A stretch of 64,000 nucleotides of DNA. It comes from Alkalibacillus flavidus (lineage in GTDB: Bacteria > Bacillota > Bacilli > Bacillales > Alkalibacillaceae). The notes under the pieces were generated by a model. It was not told the DNA's origin and did not search any database. It saw nothing but the letters and a program-made list of their open reading frames with translations. The stretch is from NCBI RefSeq assembly GCF_040545925.1, contig NZ_JBEPMX010000005.1, forward strand, positions 1-64,000. Reading direction: 5' to 3'. Numbering within the stretch: the first letter of the stretch is position 1; every line of letters starts with the position of its first letter. This document shows positions 1 through 8,407 of this stretch, piece after piece. A program made the translations under genes and the position numbers.

Positions 1-499
<499 letters not shown>

Positions 500-641
500 G
501 TGTTTGATTTGGCTTATTGTTTCTTTTCGTCTCCGCTTTCTCCTCATTTCATAAAATAAGAAGAAAACCGAATTGACGACAGGCTATTTTGTTTAGTTTT
601 CAAGGTTCGATAGAGTGCCGCGTTCGAAAGCGACAATAATT

Positions 642-670
642 AATATACCAAGTTGAAAATGATAAGTCAA
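642..670 (-). promoter_or_regulatory. rRNA promoter, proximal (P4)
   Basis: On the minus strand, -35 TTGACT (670-665), a 17-bp spacer and -10 TATATT (647-642). GTCGCTTT follows just downstream, at the expected start of transcription. This is the last of four tandem promoters before the 16S gene. A boxA-like CTTGAAAACTAAACA lies between it and the rRNA at about 590-604. Confidence 0.8.
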
Positions 671-727
671 TAACTTTTTTTAATTTATTTTCAACATTCG
701 TTTCGCTTTCCAAAAAGCGACTTTATC

Positions 728-757
728 AATATAACAAATGATTAACTCAAAAGTCAA
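728..757 (-). promoter_or_regulatory. rRNA promoter P3
   Basis: Minus-strand -35 TTGACT (757-752) with -10 TATATT (733-728) at 18 bp, or TTATAT at 17 bp. It is again followed by GTCGCTTT in the presumed initial transcribed region. Part of the tandem rRNA promoter set. Confidence 0.75.
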
Positions 758-814
758 TACTTTTTTTATACCGATATAATGTTTAGTAACTTTTCGTCTG
801 AAAGCGACTTAATA

Positions 815-843
815 AATGTATCAACTATACAAGCAAACGTCAA
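815..843 (-). promoter_or_regulatory. rRNA promoter P2
   Basis: Minus-strand -35 TTGACG (843-838), 17-bp spacer, -10 TACATT (820-815). The downstream sequence again carries GTCGCTTT, the third copy of this initial transcribed word. Confidence 0.7.
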
Positions 844-924
844 TACATTTTTTTAATCGAATTAACAACGGCTCACTCCCTTTATCGTTCATCGTGAACG
901 CGTTCCGTTAATGCAACGTTTATA

Positions 925-953
925 AATATAGCACGGTCATTTTTCACCGTCAA
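925..953 (-). promoter_or_regulatory. rRNA promoter, distal (P1)
   Basis: Minus-strand -35 TTGACG (953-948), 17-bp spacer, -10 TATATT (930-925). It lies between the 3' end of ygxA and the other rRNA promoters and lacks the GTCGCTTT word found after the other three. Confidence 0.7.
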
Positions 954-1014
954 TAACTTTATAGCACACCAATAATTATTTTTGTTTTCGCACATTTCAT
1001 TGATCTTATTATAT

Positions 1015-1893
1015 CTATGATGATGCTACTTGATAACAACGATGATACACATGCTTCCCTTTCGTTTCGATCAACTTCGTCTCAACAATGCCTCGTTCAA
1101 CGAGATATTCTAACAAAATCGCTAAATCCAATGAATAGTGACTAACGTCAGGCTGTAGTTTTAAATCACCAAACGTCCACGGTTCATCTCGCTCATTCAT
1201 AATATCGAGTAAATGTTCAACACTTTGTTCTGCACGTGAATGGATGGAGAAATCGCTAGCTAAGATCATAAGCTGAATCCGCTTTTCCACCGGTTCGTCC
1301 CCGTCGACAAGTTCGCGGTACAGTTTGTGTACTTCGGGGTCAATGCGTTGGACTTGGTTCCAAACCATAATTTCTGGGTGCAACCCTTTTTCAATGACGG
1401 TTAGTCGTGCTAGATAATGTAGTGAACGAATCATTAAACTGTTCGCATCAAGGTAATGTTTCGTTTCAAACAACTCCTTGCATTCCCGGTAAGAACGAAC
1501 GAGCTTAGCAAATTCGATCACTTTACGCAGTTTCCGACTAGGCACAGGGAAATCGCGTAATCTCATTTTCAAATTCGAAACATATTCATTCCGATCAAAA
1601 ATGATAGATCCTTTTGTTAGCCATTCGACAACTTTGCGATTGCCGCTTGTATCAATCCATTGATTGAGTTGCGATTCAGACACAATATGCATCGCGGCTT
1701 TTTGTTCATCATTAAATTCATAATGTTTCACATACCACGGGTCATCCGCTTCTTTAACAATGACGAGTAATATACAATCAAACTGATCCGTAACAGATAA
1801 ATGACTATCGTTTTTTTGAAGCATTAATATACCTAATGTGTTGTTATGACTAGCACGTTCTTGATAAATCGGTCGTAGTACGTTTTCCATCAT
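1015..1893 (-). CDS. ygxA: Nucleotidyltransferase-like protein (YgxA family)
   Basis: A 292-residue protein matching the YgxA family of Bacilli, an N-terminal nucleotidyltransferase-like fold with a C-terminal helical/winged-helix part. No membrane segment or signal peptide is visible. The substrate is unknown and I see no convincing catalytic motif, so activity is not claimed. The start is ATG at 1893, preceded by a strong AGGAGG. It is transcribed toward the rRNA operon and divergently from ygzB, as in B. subtilis, and this conserved position is the main support for the name. Confidence 0.85.
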   Translation of the reverse strand: MMENVLRPIYQERASHNNTLGILMLQKNDSHLSVTDQFDCILLVIVKEADDPWYVKHYEFNDEQKAAMHIVSESQLNQWIDTSGNRKVVEWLTKGSIIFDRNEYVSNLKMRLRDFPVPSRKLRKVIEFAKLVRSYRECKELFETKHYLDANSLMIRSLHYLARLTVIEKGLHPEIMVWNQVQRIDPEVHKLYRELVDGDEPVEKRIQLMILASDFSIHSRAEQSVEHLLDIMNERDEPWTFGDLKLQPDVSHYSLDLAILLEYLVERGIVETKLIETKGKHVYHRCYQVASS

Positions 1894-2077
1894 ATGTTCC
1901 TCCTATACTCTGCCTGTACTTATATTTCGACAAAAGTTTCGAAATTCCTTGTTCATTCACATTTGTGTCAAAAAAATTAGGCTATACTTCTAATCGACAA
2001 GGGCTTACAATATGAATTGGACTATTTAATGTTTTATACTAGAATCAACAGTTAGATGTTATAAAGGAGTGAAAAAC

Positions 2078-2446
2078 GTGGCTCTCAAATATAGTAATAA
2101 GATTAATAAAATTCGCTCGGTCGCTTTAGGACTCGTTTTCGCGGGCATGATCATTATGTATATCGGATTATTTTTCCGAGGGACAGAATGGGTTATGTTG
2201 AGCTTTATGATTTTAGGCGTTATTGCGATTGGGTTGAGTACGGTCATTTATTTATGGATTGGGATGTTATCAACGAAGGCCGTCCCAGTGGAATGTCCGG
2301 AGTGTGGCAAACAGACGAAAATGTTAGGACGTGTTGACGCCTGTATGTTTTGTCGTCAACCATTAACGTTAGATGCCAATCTTGAAGGCGAAGAATTCGA
2401 TGAGAAATACAATTCAAAACAGTATCAAAAAGAACAAGAGAGCTAA
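2078..2446 (+). CDS. ygzB: UPF0295 membrane protein YgzB
   Basis: A small membrane protein of 122 residues. Two hydrophobic segments (about residues 14-34 and 40-62) are followed by a zinc-ribbon-like tail with CPECGKQ and CMFCRQ, two CxxC pairs about 20 residues apart. Function is unknown. An upstream in-frame GTG at 2069 overlaps the ribosome binding site AAGGAG, so GTG at 2078, eight bases after it, is preferred. The gene is convergent with perR and divergent from ygxA, as in B. subtilis. Its stop codon lies inside the stem of its terminator. Confidence 0.88.
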   Translation: MALKYSNKINKIRSVALGLVFAGMIIMYIGLFFRGTEWVMLSFMILGVIAIGLSTVIYLWIGMLSTKAVPVECPECGKQTKMLGRVDACMFCRQPLTLDANLEGEEFDEKYNSKQYQKEQES

Positions 2447-2470
2447 CTTGGGCGTTGGCTCTCTTTTTTT
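2438..2470 (+). terminator. Terminator of ygzB
   Basis: GAGAGCTAAC and GTTGGCTCTC form a 10-bp stem with one G-T pair and a 6-nt loop, followed by seven T. The stop codon of ygzB is inside the left arm. Confidence 0.85.
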
Positions 2471-2476
2471 GATCAC

Positions 2477-2504
2477 AAAAAAAGCCGGCCACCGATGACC
2501 AGCT
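2477..2504 (-). terminator. Terminator of perR
   Basis: On the minus strand AGCTGGTCA and TGGCCGGCT pair across a 4-nt loop and are followed by seven T. It lies just past the perR stop and back to back with the ygzB terminator. Confidence 0.8.
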
Positions 2505-2515
2505 TAAAACGTCTA

Positions 2516-2959
2516 TTAATGACTTTCTTCCTTTTGGCAATCCTCACATGTCCCGTACACTTCCATGCGGTGATCGGTCACATTAAAGCCTGTCACTTGT
2601 TCGGCTAATTGCTCGACTTCGTCTAAGGCCGGATAATGAAAGTCTTCAATTTTCCCGCATGAGTTGCAAATAATATGATAATGATCAGACATATTACAAT
2701 CAAATCGGCTTGAGGAGTCACCGTACGGTAGCTCGCGTACTAAACCGATATCTAAAAAGACGCGTAAATTATTATACACCGTCGCAACACTCATATTAGG
2801 AAATTTACTCTCGAGTGCTTTATAAATCTCATCCGCGGTTGGATGCTCCATAGAATGCATGAGATATTCCAGCACTGCATGACGTTGCGGTGTAATTCGA
2901 ACACCTGACGATTTCAATGTCGTTAACGCTTCCTGCATTCTTTCTTCAGACACCGTCAT
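2516..2959 (-). CDS. perR: Peroxide-responsive repressor PerR (Fur family)
   Basis: Fur-family metalloregulator that senses H2O2 by metal-catalysed histidine oxidation and represses peroxide and iron genes. It has the N-terminal winged helix (VRITPQRHAVLEYL, then NMSVATVYNNLRVF as recognition helix). The regulatory metal ligands are present (SRFDCNMSDHYHII, with DHYH), as are the structural zinc cysteines CNSC and CEDC. Length and sequence closely match B. subtilis PerR. A TTG at 2974 is unlikely because the GAGAGG site follows it. ATG 2959 sits only three bases from that site; GTG 2953, nine bases away, may be the real start. A PerR-box-like site in its own promoter predicts autoregulation. 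Confidence 0.95.
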   Translation of the reverse strand: MTVSEERMQEALTTLKSSGVRITPQRHAVLEYLMHSMEHPTADEIYKALESKFPNMSVATVYNNLRVFLDIGLVRELPYGDSSSRFDCNMSDHYHIICNSCGKIEDFHYPALDEVEQLAEQVTGFNVTDHRMEVYGTCEDCQKEESH

Positions 2960-2992
2960 GCACCTCTCTTTCAACTAAATAATATTATTACA

Positions 2993-3039
2993 TTAGAATT
3001 CTTATAATTAGTTTAAAACGCGACGAAACCGTTTGTCAA
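2993..3039 (-). promoter_or_regulatory. perR promoter with PerR box
   Basis: On the minus strand, TTGACA (3039-3034), an 18-bp spacer and a weak -10 TAAACT (3015-3010). Immediately after it at 3007-2993 lies a 7-1-7 site (TTAGAAT-T-CTTATAA) that agrees with the PerR box TTATAATNATTATAA at 12 of 14 defined positions. A site over the start of transcription implies repression of perR by its own product. Confidence 0.65.
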
Positions 3040-3060
3040 TTTTACCGTCTTACCAATCGT

Positions 3061-3618
3061 TTACACATCGGTCTTTAATGGCAATTCTTCCCCACCTAAT
3101 TTTTGATTGACATAACGGGCAGCCACAAATAAGAAATCGGATAATCGGTTTAAATATTGGACAGCGAGTTGATTGTCTAATTCATCTTCCAATGAAACCG
3201 CCACTCGCTCGGCGCGTCTGGCAATCGTTCGTGCCGTATGAAGCGTCGCTGCGCTCGGATGTCCTGACGGTAAGATAAAGTTATTGAGTGGTTCAAGCGC
3301 CTGATCCCACTCGTCAATTTGTTGTTCAAGCGTATCAATATGTTCCTGCTTCAATTGCCACATGACATCCTTACCTTTTGGCGTTGCTAACTCTGCTCCG
3401 ACATGGAATAAAATCGTTTGAACTTGATGTAGCGCATCAATCACACCGTCTCGCCCTTCAAATGATTCATCCGTTAAGTGACTTCGCGCCATACCAATCA
3501 TCGAATTCACTTCATCGCATGTTCCGTATGCTTCAACACGCAAATCGTACTTTTTCACGCGCTTACCGTAAATTAATGACGTTTCACCTTTATCGCCTGA
3601 TCGTGTATAAATACGCAT
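3061..3618 (-). CDS. Corrinoid adenosyltransferase, PduO type
   Basis: Transfers the adenosyl group of ATP to cob(I)alamin, making adenosylcobalamin. Start motif RIYTRSGDKGETSLIYGKRV is the family's N-terminal ATP-binding loop. The later helix with RRAERVAV carries the conserved arginine/glutamate active-site residues, followed by LNRLSDFLFVAARYVN. The 185-residue length is typical of the YvqK/PduO class. The ATG at 3618 follows AGGGGG, whereas the longer open frame to 3642 has no good site. It follows the dehydrogenase gene without a gap and probably shares its transcript. No cobalamin-dependent enzyme gene is in the window. Confidence 0.9.
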   Translation of the reverse strand: MRIYTRSGDKGETSLIYGKRVKKYDLRVEAYGTCDEVNSMIGMARSHLTDESFEGRDGVIDALHQVQTILFHVGAELATPKGKDVMWQLKQEHIDTLEQQIDEWDQALEPLNNFILPSGHPSAATLHTARTIARRAERVAVSLEDELDNQLAVQYLNRLSDFLFVAARYVNQKLGGEELPLKTDV

Positions 3619-3619
3619 A

Positions 3620-4570
3620 TTAATACCCCCTGTTTGGATCAATCACATTTTCAATAAGCTCGCCGTTTTTTAAATACGGTCGTAAGTTTGTTTCGAAAAT
3701 ATCAAATGCTCGTGGTTGATAATGTCTTGATATGCCAGACAAATGTGGTGTCACGGTGCAATTATCTATATCCCAAAGCGACGAATCACTCGATAACGGC
3801 TCTTCTTCAAAAACATCTAACACCGCATGATCAATCATACCATCCTGTAACGCATCAATGATATCCGCTTCATTCACCGTTTGACCACGACCGATATTGA
3901 CGAAAATCGCACTGTCTTTCATCGCTCGGAAAGCCTTACCGTCAAAATAATGATGCGTCTCATCCGTTGCTGGTAAAATCCCAACGACATAATCCGCTTC
4001 GCCTAACACATCATACAACGATTCATTCGGATAACACTCATCAAAATGGTCTTTAGCACTTCCACTTTGCGATACCCCAATCGTTTTCATTTGAAACGCT
4101 TTGGCTAAGCGTGCGACTTCTTGTCCGATCGCTCCAGTTCCAACGATTAACATGACACCGCCTGTAATCTCCGTCATTTTCACAGAACGATCCCAATCAT
4201 GGCTTCGCTCTTTTTCAATTAACGTTTTCGCCTGCCGACTCACTTGCAGAATCATCGCAATCACATATTCCGCCATCGGAATCGCATGAATCCCTCGGGC
4301 GTTCGTCACGGTAATGTTTTGCTTTTCAATTTGGTCGAACGGCATTTTATCAAGACCTGCTGAAATGACCATAATCCATGATAACCGCTTCGCCTTCTCG
4401 ATATCATCAGCCGCTAAATCTTCACCGTATGTGATCAGAACATCTGCCTCATGTAAATACGGCGTCGCCTCACCAATCGACTCTTGCCAGTTAAAATGCA
4501 CATCCGGAAATTGCGTTTCAAAATGCTCTTTTATACTCGATTTTACTTTGCATGTCGTTAGTACGTTCAC
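3620..4570 (-). CDS. D-isomer-specific 2-hydroxyacid dehydrogenase
   Basis: NAD(P)-dependent oxidoreductase of the D-2-hydroxyacid dehydrogenase family, 316 residues. The nucleotide-binding motif is GTGAIGQEVA (about residues 143-152). The catalytic Arg lies in NIGRG, a Glu in FEEEPL, and the active-site His in TPHLSG near residue 276. The substrate cannot be told from sequence; phosphoglycerate, glyoxylate/hydroxypyruvate and short 2-keto acids are all possible. It sits between bcp and the adenosyltransferase gene, all on the minus strand, and is not part of the conserved B. subtilis order here. Confidence 0.9.
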   Translation of the reverse strand: MNVLTTCKVKSSIKEHFETQFPDVHFNWQESIGEATPYLHEADVLITYGEDLAADDIEKAKRLSWIMVISAGLDKMPFDQIEKQNITVTNARGIHAIPMAEYVIAMILQVSRQAKTLIEKERSHDWDRSVKMTEITGGVMLIVGTGAIGQEVARLAKAFQMKTIGVSQSGSAKDHFDECYPNESLYDVLGEADYVVGILPATDETHHYFDGKAFRAMKDSAIFVNIGRGQTVNEADIIDALQDGMIDHAVLDVFEEEPLSSDSSLWDIDNCTVTPHLSGISRHYQPRAFDIFETNLRPYLKNGELIENVIDPNRGY

Positions 4571-4634
4571 TGTCGTCGCTCCTTATGTAGAAGAGAAGGA
4601 ACAACTCCATGAAGCTGTCCCTTCTTCTCGTCAG

Positions 4635-5105
4635 TTAAGTTAAATTGTTTTCAATATAGTCTAAAACTTCGTCTACGTGGTTTTTCACCCGTACTTTGTG
4701 CCATTCTTCAGCGATCTGGCCTTCCGGGTTAATTAAAAATGTAGAACGTTCAATGCCGTAGTATTCTTTACCAAAGTTTTTCTTCAATTTATAGACATCA
4801 AATTGTTTCGCCACGCCATGATTTTCGTCTGATAGTAAAATAAACGGTAAATCATGTTTGTCGATGAATTTTTCATGTCGGTTAAGTGGGTCAGGACTCA
4901 CACCTAAAATGACTGTATTTAATTCCTGAAAGCGCTCATAACGATCACGGAAATCGCACGCTTCTGTCGTGCACCCCGGCGTCATGTCTTTCGGATAAAA
5001 ATACAAGACAACATTCTTCCCTTTAAAATCTGATAATGAAATACGTGTGCCATCGCTGGCGGGTAAGGTGAAATCAGGTGCTGACTGACCAACCTCTGGT
5101 GACAT
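4635..5105 (-). CDS. bcp: Thiol peroxidase Bcp (peroxiredoxin)
   Basis: Peroxiredoxin of the Bcp/PrxQ class that reduces H2O2 and organic peroxides using thioredoxin. It is 156 residues long. The motif FYPKDMTPGCTTEACDFRD carries the peroxidatic Cys and a second Cys five residues later, the PrxQ resolving arrangement. It has no signal peptide. ATG at 5105 is preceded by AGGAGG. The gene lies in the perR neighbourhood as in B. subtilis (ygaF). A weak GAAGG/CCTTC hairpin downstream (about 4591-4630) may end the transcript in part. Confidence 0.95.
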   Translation of the reverse strand: MSPEVGQSAPDFTLPASDGTRISLSDFKGKNVVLYFYPKDMTPGCTTEACDFRDRYERFQELNTVILGVSPDPLNRHEKFIDKHDLPFILLSDENHGVAKQFDVYKLKKNFGKEYYGIERSTFLINPEGQIAEEWHKVRVKNHVDEVLDYIENNLT

Positions 5106-5211
5106 CTGTTCATTCCTCCTAATAAATCTTTTACTTTTAGATTACCGAAGATTTGCGCTCATGACAAATCAAAACCACGATTTTCTCGCAATTTCTCAAA
5201 AAACACACCAC

Positions 5212-5598
5212 TTACCGAAATAATTTGTACAAAAACGCTGCCGGAAGCAAAAAACCAATAAATGCTTCAACTAAAGCGATCGCACGCCCAATACCCACTG
5301 GCGTAATATCACCATACCCAATCGTCATTAACGTCACCCCGCTAAAATAAATCGCATGATAAAACCGTTCAAGCGCATTCCCGATTTGCAACAATTCCCC
5401 TTGCAAAAGCCCATAACCCATTTCCGCTAAAATAAAATAAACCAACGCAAAGCCGAGCATCAAAATGACATATAACGCCACAAACGCCGTAAATAACTCG
5501 CGCGAAAATGACCCGCGCATATCATGATAATAGCGTGTAAACGTATATAAACTCGTCGACACGACACCCATCACTACCACTAACGTGACTAGAGGCAT
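5212..5598 (-). CDS. Two-helix potassium channel-like protein
   Basis: A 128-residue membrane protein ending in a pore module. There are two or three hydrophobic segments (residues 2-20, 37-58 and 102-125). Between the last two lies TLMTIGYGDITPVG, which has the K+ selectivity filter signature TIGYGD. No cytoplasmic RCK or cyclic-nucleotide domain follows, so it resembles the simple ion-channel 2 family (YugO-like pore without a regulator). It starts 114 bp from hemL, divergently transcribed. Selectivity for K+ is inferred from the filter. Confidence 0.85.
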   Translation of the reverse strand: MPLVTLVVVMGVVSTSLYTFTRYYHDMRGSFSRELFTAFVALYVILMLGFALVYFILAEMGYGLLQGELLQIGNALERFYHAIYFSGVTLMTIGYGDITPVGIGRAIALVEAFIGFLLPAAFLYKLFR

Positions 5599-5717
5599 AA
5601 GCGACCCCTCTCTTTACGAATCCTCTATTTATTCATATGATACTAATGGAAGTGCCATAACCGGTTTATGAGTTATGGTAAAATGAACAGAAAACCAATA
5701 AACATGGAGGCTAAACG

Positions 5718-7010
5718 ATGAACCGATCCACATCAGAACAACTTTATCAAGAAGCTGAAGATTTAATTGTTGGCGGGGTTAATTCACCTTCACGTGCATT
5801 TAAAGGTGTCGGCGGAGGAACGCCTGTCTTTATGGAAAAAGGCGAAGGCGCACATTTCACAGACGTCGACGGCAACACTTACATCGATTATTTAGGAGCA
5901 TACGGACCGATTATTACAGGCCACGCCCACCCACATATTACAAAAGCGATTAAACACGCAGCCGAAACAGGTGTGTTATACGGGACACCGACGAAACTCG
6001 AAAATCAATTCGCTCGCATGTTAACAGATGCCATTCCGTCACTCGACAAGGTCCGTTTCGTGAATTCAGGTACAGAAGCGGTCATGACGACGATTCGGGT
6101 GGCACGTGCTTACACGAACCGCCGGAAAATCATTAAATTCTCCGGTTGTTACCACGGCCACTCAGACCTTGTGCTCGTCGCAGCAGGCTCAGGCCCTTCT
6201 ACATTAGGCAGCCCTGATTCAGCTGGCGTGACACGAAACATTGCTGAAGAAGTGATCACAGTACCATTTAACGAAACAGAGTCGTTAAAACAAGCGCTCG
6301 AAACGTATGGTTATGACGTCGCCGCTGTTCTAGTCGAGCCAATCGTCGGTAACTTCGGCTTAGTCGAACCGAAGCCAGGCTTTTTAGAGTCGGTTAAATC
6401 TCTAACGCATGATAATGGTAGTTTACTTATTTTTGATGAAGTCATCAGCGCTTTCCGTTTCCATTACGGTAGTGCCCAAGAGATTACAGGTGTCGAAGCT
6501 GACATGACAGCGATGGGCAAAATTATCGGCGGTGGTTTACCGATCGGCGCATACGGCGGTCGCGTCGATATTATGGAACAAGTCGCCCCGCTCGGCCCAG
6601 CGTATCAAGCAGGGACGATGTCAGGTAACCCGGCATCGATGGCGGCCGGAATTGCGTGTTTAGAAGTACTCAAACAAGATGGCGTGTATGACGAAATGGA
6701 TCGCCTCGGTCAAAGGTTAGAAGAAGGTATCCTTCATTACGCCAATCAATACCAACTGCCTGTTAAAATTAACCGACTAAAAGGCATGCTGACCGTTTAT
6801 TTTTCTGAGCATGACGTGACGAATTACGATGAGGCAGACCGTACAGATGGTGATCGTTTCGCCGAGTTTTTCCACCTTATGCTTGATGAAGGGATTAACC
6901 TTGCCCCGTCTAAATTCGAAGCGTGGTTTTTAACGATCGCACACACTGATGATGATATAGATCAAACCCTTCAAGCTGTCGATCGCGTCTTTCAAAAAAT
7001 GAGCGAATAA
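5718..7010 (+). CDS. hemL: Glutamate-1-semialdehyde 2,1-aminomutase
   Basis: PLP enzyme converting glutamate-1-semialdehyde to 5-aminolevulinate, the heme and corrinoid precursor. It has 430 residues, typical for the family. Motifs seen are VNSGTEAVMTTIR, CYHGHSD, FDEVISAFR, and the PLP lysine in MGKIIGGGLPIGAYGG near residue 268. The position beside bcp-perR corresponds to B. subtilis gsaB, the second paralog outside the hem operon, so another hemL copy may exist elsewhere. ATG at 5718 is preceded by GGAGG. A strong terminator follows. Confidence 0.96.
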   Translation: MNRSTSEQLYQEAEDLIVGGVNSPSRAFKGVGGGTPVFMEKGEGAHFTDVDGNTYIDYLGAYGPIITGHAHPHITKAIKHAAETGVLYGTPTKLENQFARMLTDAIPSLDKVRFVNSGTEAVMTTIRVARAYTNRRKIIKFSGCYHGHSDLVLVAAGSGPSTLGSPDSAGVTRNIAEEVITVPFNETESLKQALETYGYDVAAVLVEPIVGNFGLVEPKPGFLESVKSLTHDNGSLLIFDEVISAFRFHYGSAQEITGVEADMTAMGKIIGGGLPIGAYGGRVDIMEQVAPLGPAYQAGTMSGNPASMAAGIACLEVLKQDGVYDEMDRLGQRLEEGILHYANQYQLPVKINRLKGMLTVYFSEHDVTNYDEADRTDGDRFAEFFHLMLDEGINLAPSKFEAWFLTIAHTDDDIDQTLQAVDRVFQKMSE

Positions 7011-7021
7011 TCGCTGGTTTA

Positions 7022-7055
7022 CTCGGAGTCTCCAACATGAGGCTCCGAGTTTTTT
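7022..7055 (+). terminator. Terminator of hemL
   Basis: CTCGGAG and CTCCGAG form a 7-bp GC-rich stem followed by six T, 12 bases after the hemL stop. Confidence 0.9.
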
Positions 7056-7093
7056 CAGAGCGAATATTTTTCAAAAAATATTCAAAAAAACGG

Positions 7094-7121
7094 TTGTCAT
7101 TCATTTATAATGTGCTAAAAT
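7094..7121 (+). promoter_or_regulatory. Probable promoter for the 7130-7240 leader and exporter gene
   Basis: TTGTCA, 16-bp spacer, TAAAAT. A second -10-like TATAAT lies inside the spacer at 7106, so the exact promoter is uncertain. An AT-rich perfect inverted repeat (7062-7083) lies just upstream. Confidence 0.55.
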
Positions 7122-7129
7122 ATAGATAA

Positions 7130-7242
7130 TTCAGAATTTTTGGATTACCCCTTATCGTAGGAACATGATGTTATGAAACTCCCTTCCTTTCTGGTTTTAC
7201 CAGAACTTGGCTCCCGACGAATATCGCGGGAGCTCTTTTTTT
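7130..7242 (+). ncRNA. Leader RNA or small RNA ending in an intrinsic terminator
   Basis: Between the promoter and the exporter gene there is a segment of about 110 nt with a perfect small hairpin (TTCTGG/CCAGAA, 7189-7205). It ends in a strong terminator, GCTCCCG/CGGGAGC (7210-7233), followed by TCTTTTTTT. The exporter ribosome binding site lies 77 bases further on. This layout fits a transcription attenuator or an independent small RNA. I do not recognise the aptamer region as any known riboswitch class. Confidence 0.5.
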
Positions 7243-7334
7243 GTTATGATAGATTTATCTTCATTATAAATTCGCTATATTTTACGATTTCACACAAAAC
7301 GATCAAGCATTTATGTAGAAAGGAAGATGCAGTT

Positions 7335-8378
7335 ATGCGCGTAGGTGCAAGGGCGTTTAAAACCGGTGTCGCAACAGCGGTCGCCTTTTACGTCTCATTA
7401 GCTTTCGGGTTAGAAGAAGGTTTATTCGCTGCGGCCATTGCAGCCGTTTCATCGATCCAACCGTCCATTTACCGGTCCGTCCAAACCATCGTTGAGCAAA
7501 TCCAAGCCAATATCATTGGTGTCGCATTAGGTATTATTCTCGTCTTAACAGTTGGTAATGAACCGTTTATTATTGGTTTTGCGATCGTCACTGTCATCGC
7601 GATTTGTATTCAACTGCGAATGAAAGAAGATACGACGTTTATCGCGATTATCGCTGTTATTGCGATTATGGACACAACGCAGATGCCGTTCTTTGAATTC
7701 GCCGGCATCCGTTTCAGTTCGATCTCGGTCGGGATTGTTTCAGCATTCTTAGTCAATTTAGCATTTTTACCACCGAAATACGAAACGAAACTGTTTGAAG
7801 ACATAAATCATACGACATCCGATATTTTGCAGTGGATTCGTGTAACGACACGACACTTATCAGATCAACCTTCGCTCAAAAAGGAAATCGACCGGTTAGG
7901 TAGCGATTTGTCACATGTTGAACAAACGTACAATTTATTTTCTGAGGAACGAACGTATTCGCGTAAGCGTGGCTACGAACGCGCACGAAAGCTTGTTTTG
8001 TTTAGACAGTTAATTCATACATCAAACAAGTCATTTCAAGTGTTAACGACATTACACAAAATGGACGACGATATCGAAAACATTCCGCAGGAAATGAACA
8101 AACAGATCATTGCAGAAGTCGATAAAACGTTACACACACATGAAAAATTGATTTTAATGTACCTCGGACGTATTCGCAAAAAAGAAACCGATCCATTGGA
8201 GAAAATTTCCGAACCAGACATTCCTATTTTAGTCGACCAGCTCTTGCATGCTTATGAAGAAGACAATGATGACCGTTTAAAATTACTTCCTCTCGCATCA
8301 ACCTTAATGGATTATCACCATGAATTGTTAAGACTAAAACGTTTGCTTCGGAGTTATCAAAATAGTTCGCATAACTAA
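7335..8378 (+). CDS. Aromatic acid exporter family membrane protein (YgaE-like)
   Basis: A 347-residue protein with an N-terminal membrane half. Its four or five hydrophobic segments cover about residues 10-145 and include FAAAIAAVSSIQPSIYRSV, typical of the ArAE/FUSC families. The C-terminal soluble half is helical and charged. Members are thought to export aromatic or other organic acids, but the substrate is unknown. An in-frame upstream ATG at 7173 is rejected because a transcription terminator lies within that extension. ATG 7335 follows AAAGGAAG. Its place after hemL matches B. subtilis ygaE. Confidence 0.82.
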   Translation: MRVGARAFKTGVATAVAFYVSLAFGLEEGLFAAAIAAVSSIQPSIYRSVQTIVEQIQANIIGVALGIILVLTVGNEPFIIGFAIVTVIAICIQLRMKEDTTFIAIIAVIAIMDTTQMPFFEFAGIRFSSISVGIVSAFLVNLAFLPPKYETKLFEDINHTTSDILQWIRVTTRHLSDQPSLKKEIDRLGSDLSHVEQTYNLFSEERTYSRKRGYERARKLVLFRQLIHTSNKSFQVLTTLHKMDDDIENIPQEMNKQIIAEVDKTLHTHEKLILMYLGRIRKKETDPLEKISEPDIPILVDQLLHAYEEDNDDRLKLLPLASTLMDYHHELLRLKRLLRSYQNSSHN

Positions 8379-8406
8379 AGCCACCCCTCAAAAAGGGATG
8401 GCTTTT
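8377..8406. terminator. Bidirectional terminator
   Basis: AAAGCCACCCCT pairs with AGGGATGGCTTTT across a short A-rich loop. It has T runs on one strand and AAAG on the other, and serves the convergent exporter and DUF4129 genes. Confidence 0.75.
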
Positions 8407-8407
8407 C

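Noticed and set aside
7173..7334. 54-codon N-terminal extension of the exporter frame from ATG 7173
   Set aside because: A strong intrinsic terminator lies inside the extension, and a good ribosome binding site precedes ATG 7335.
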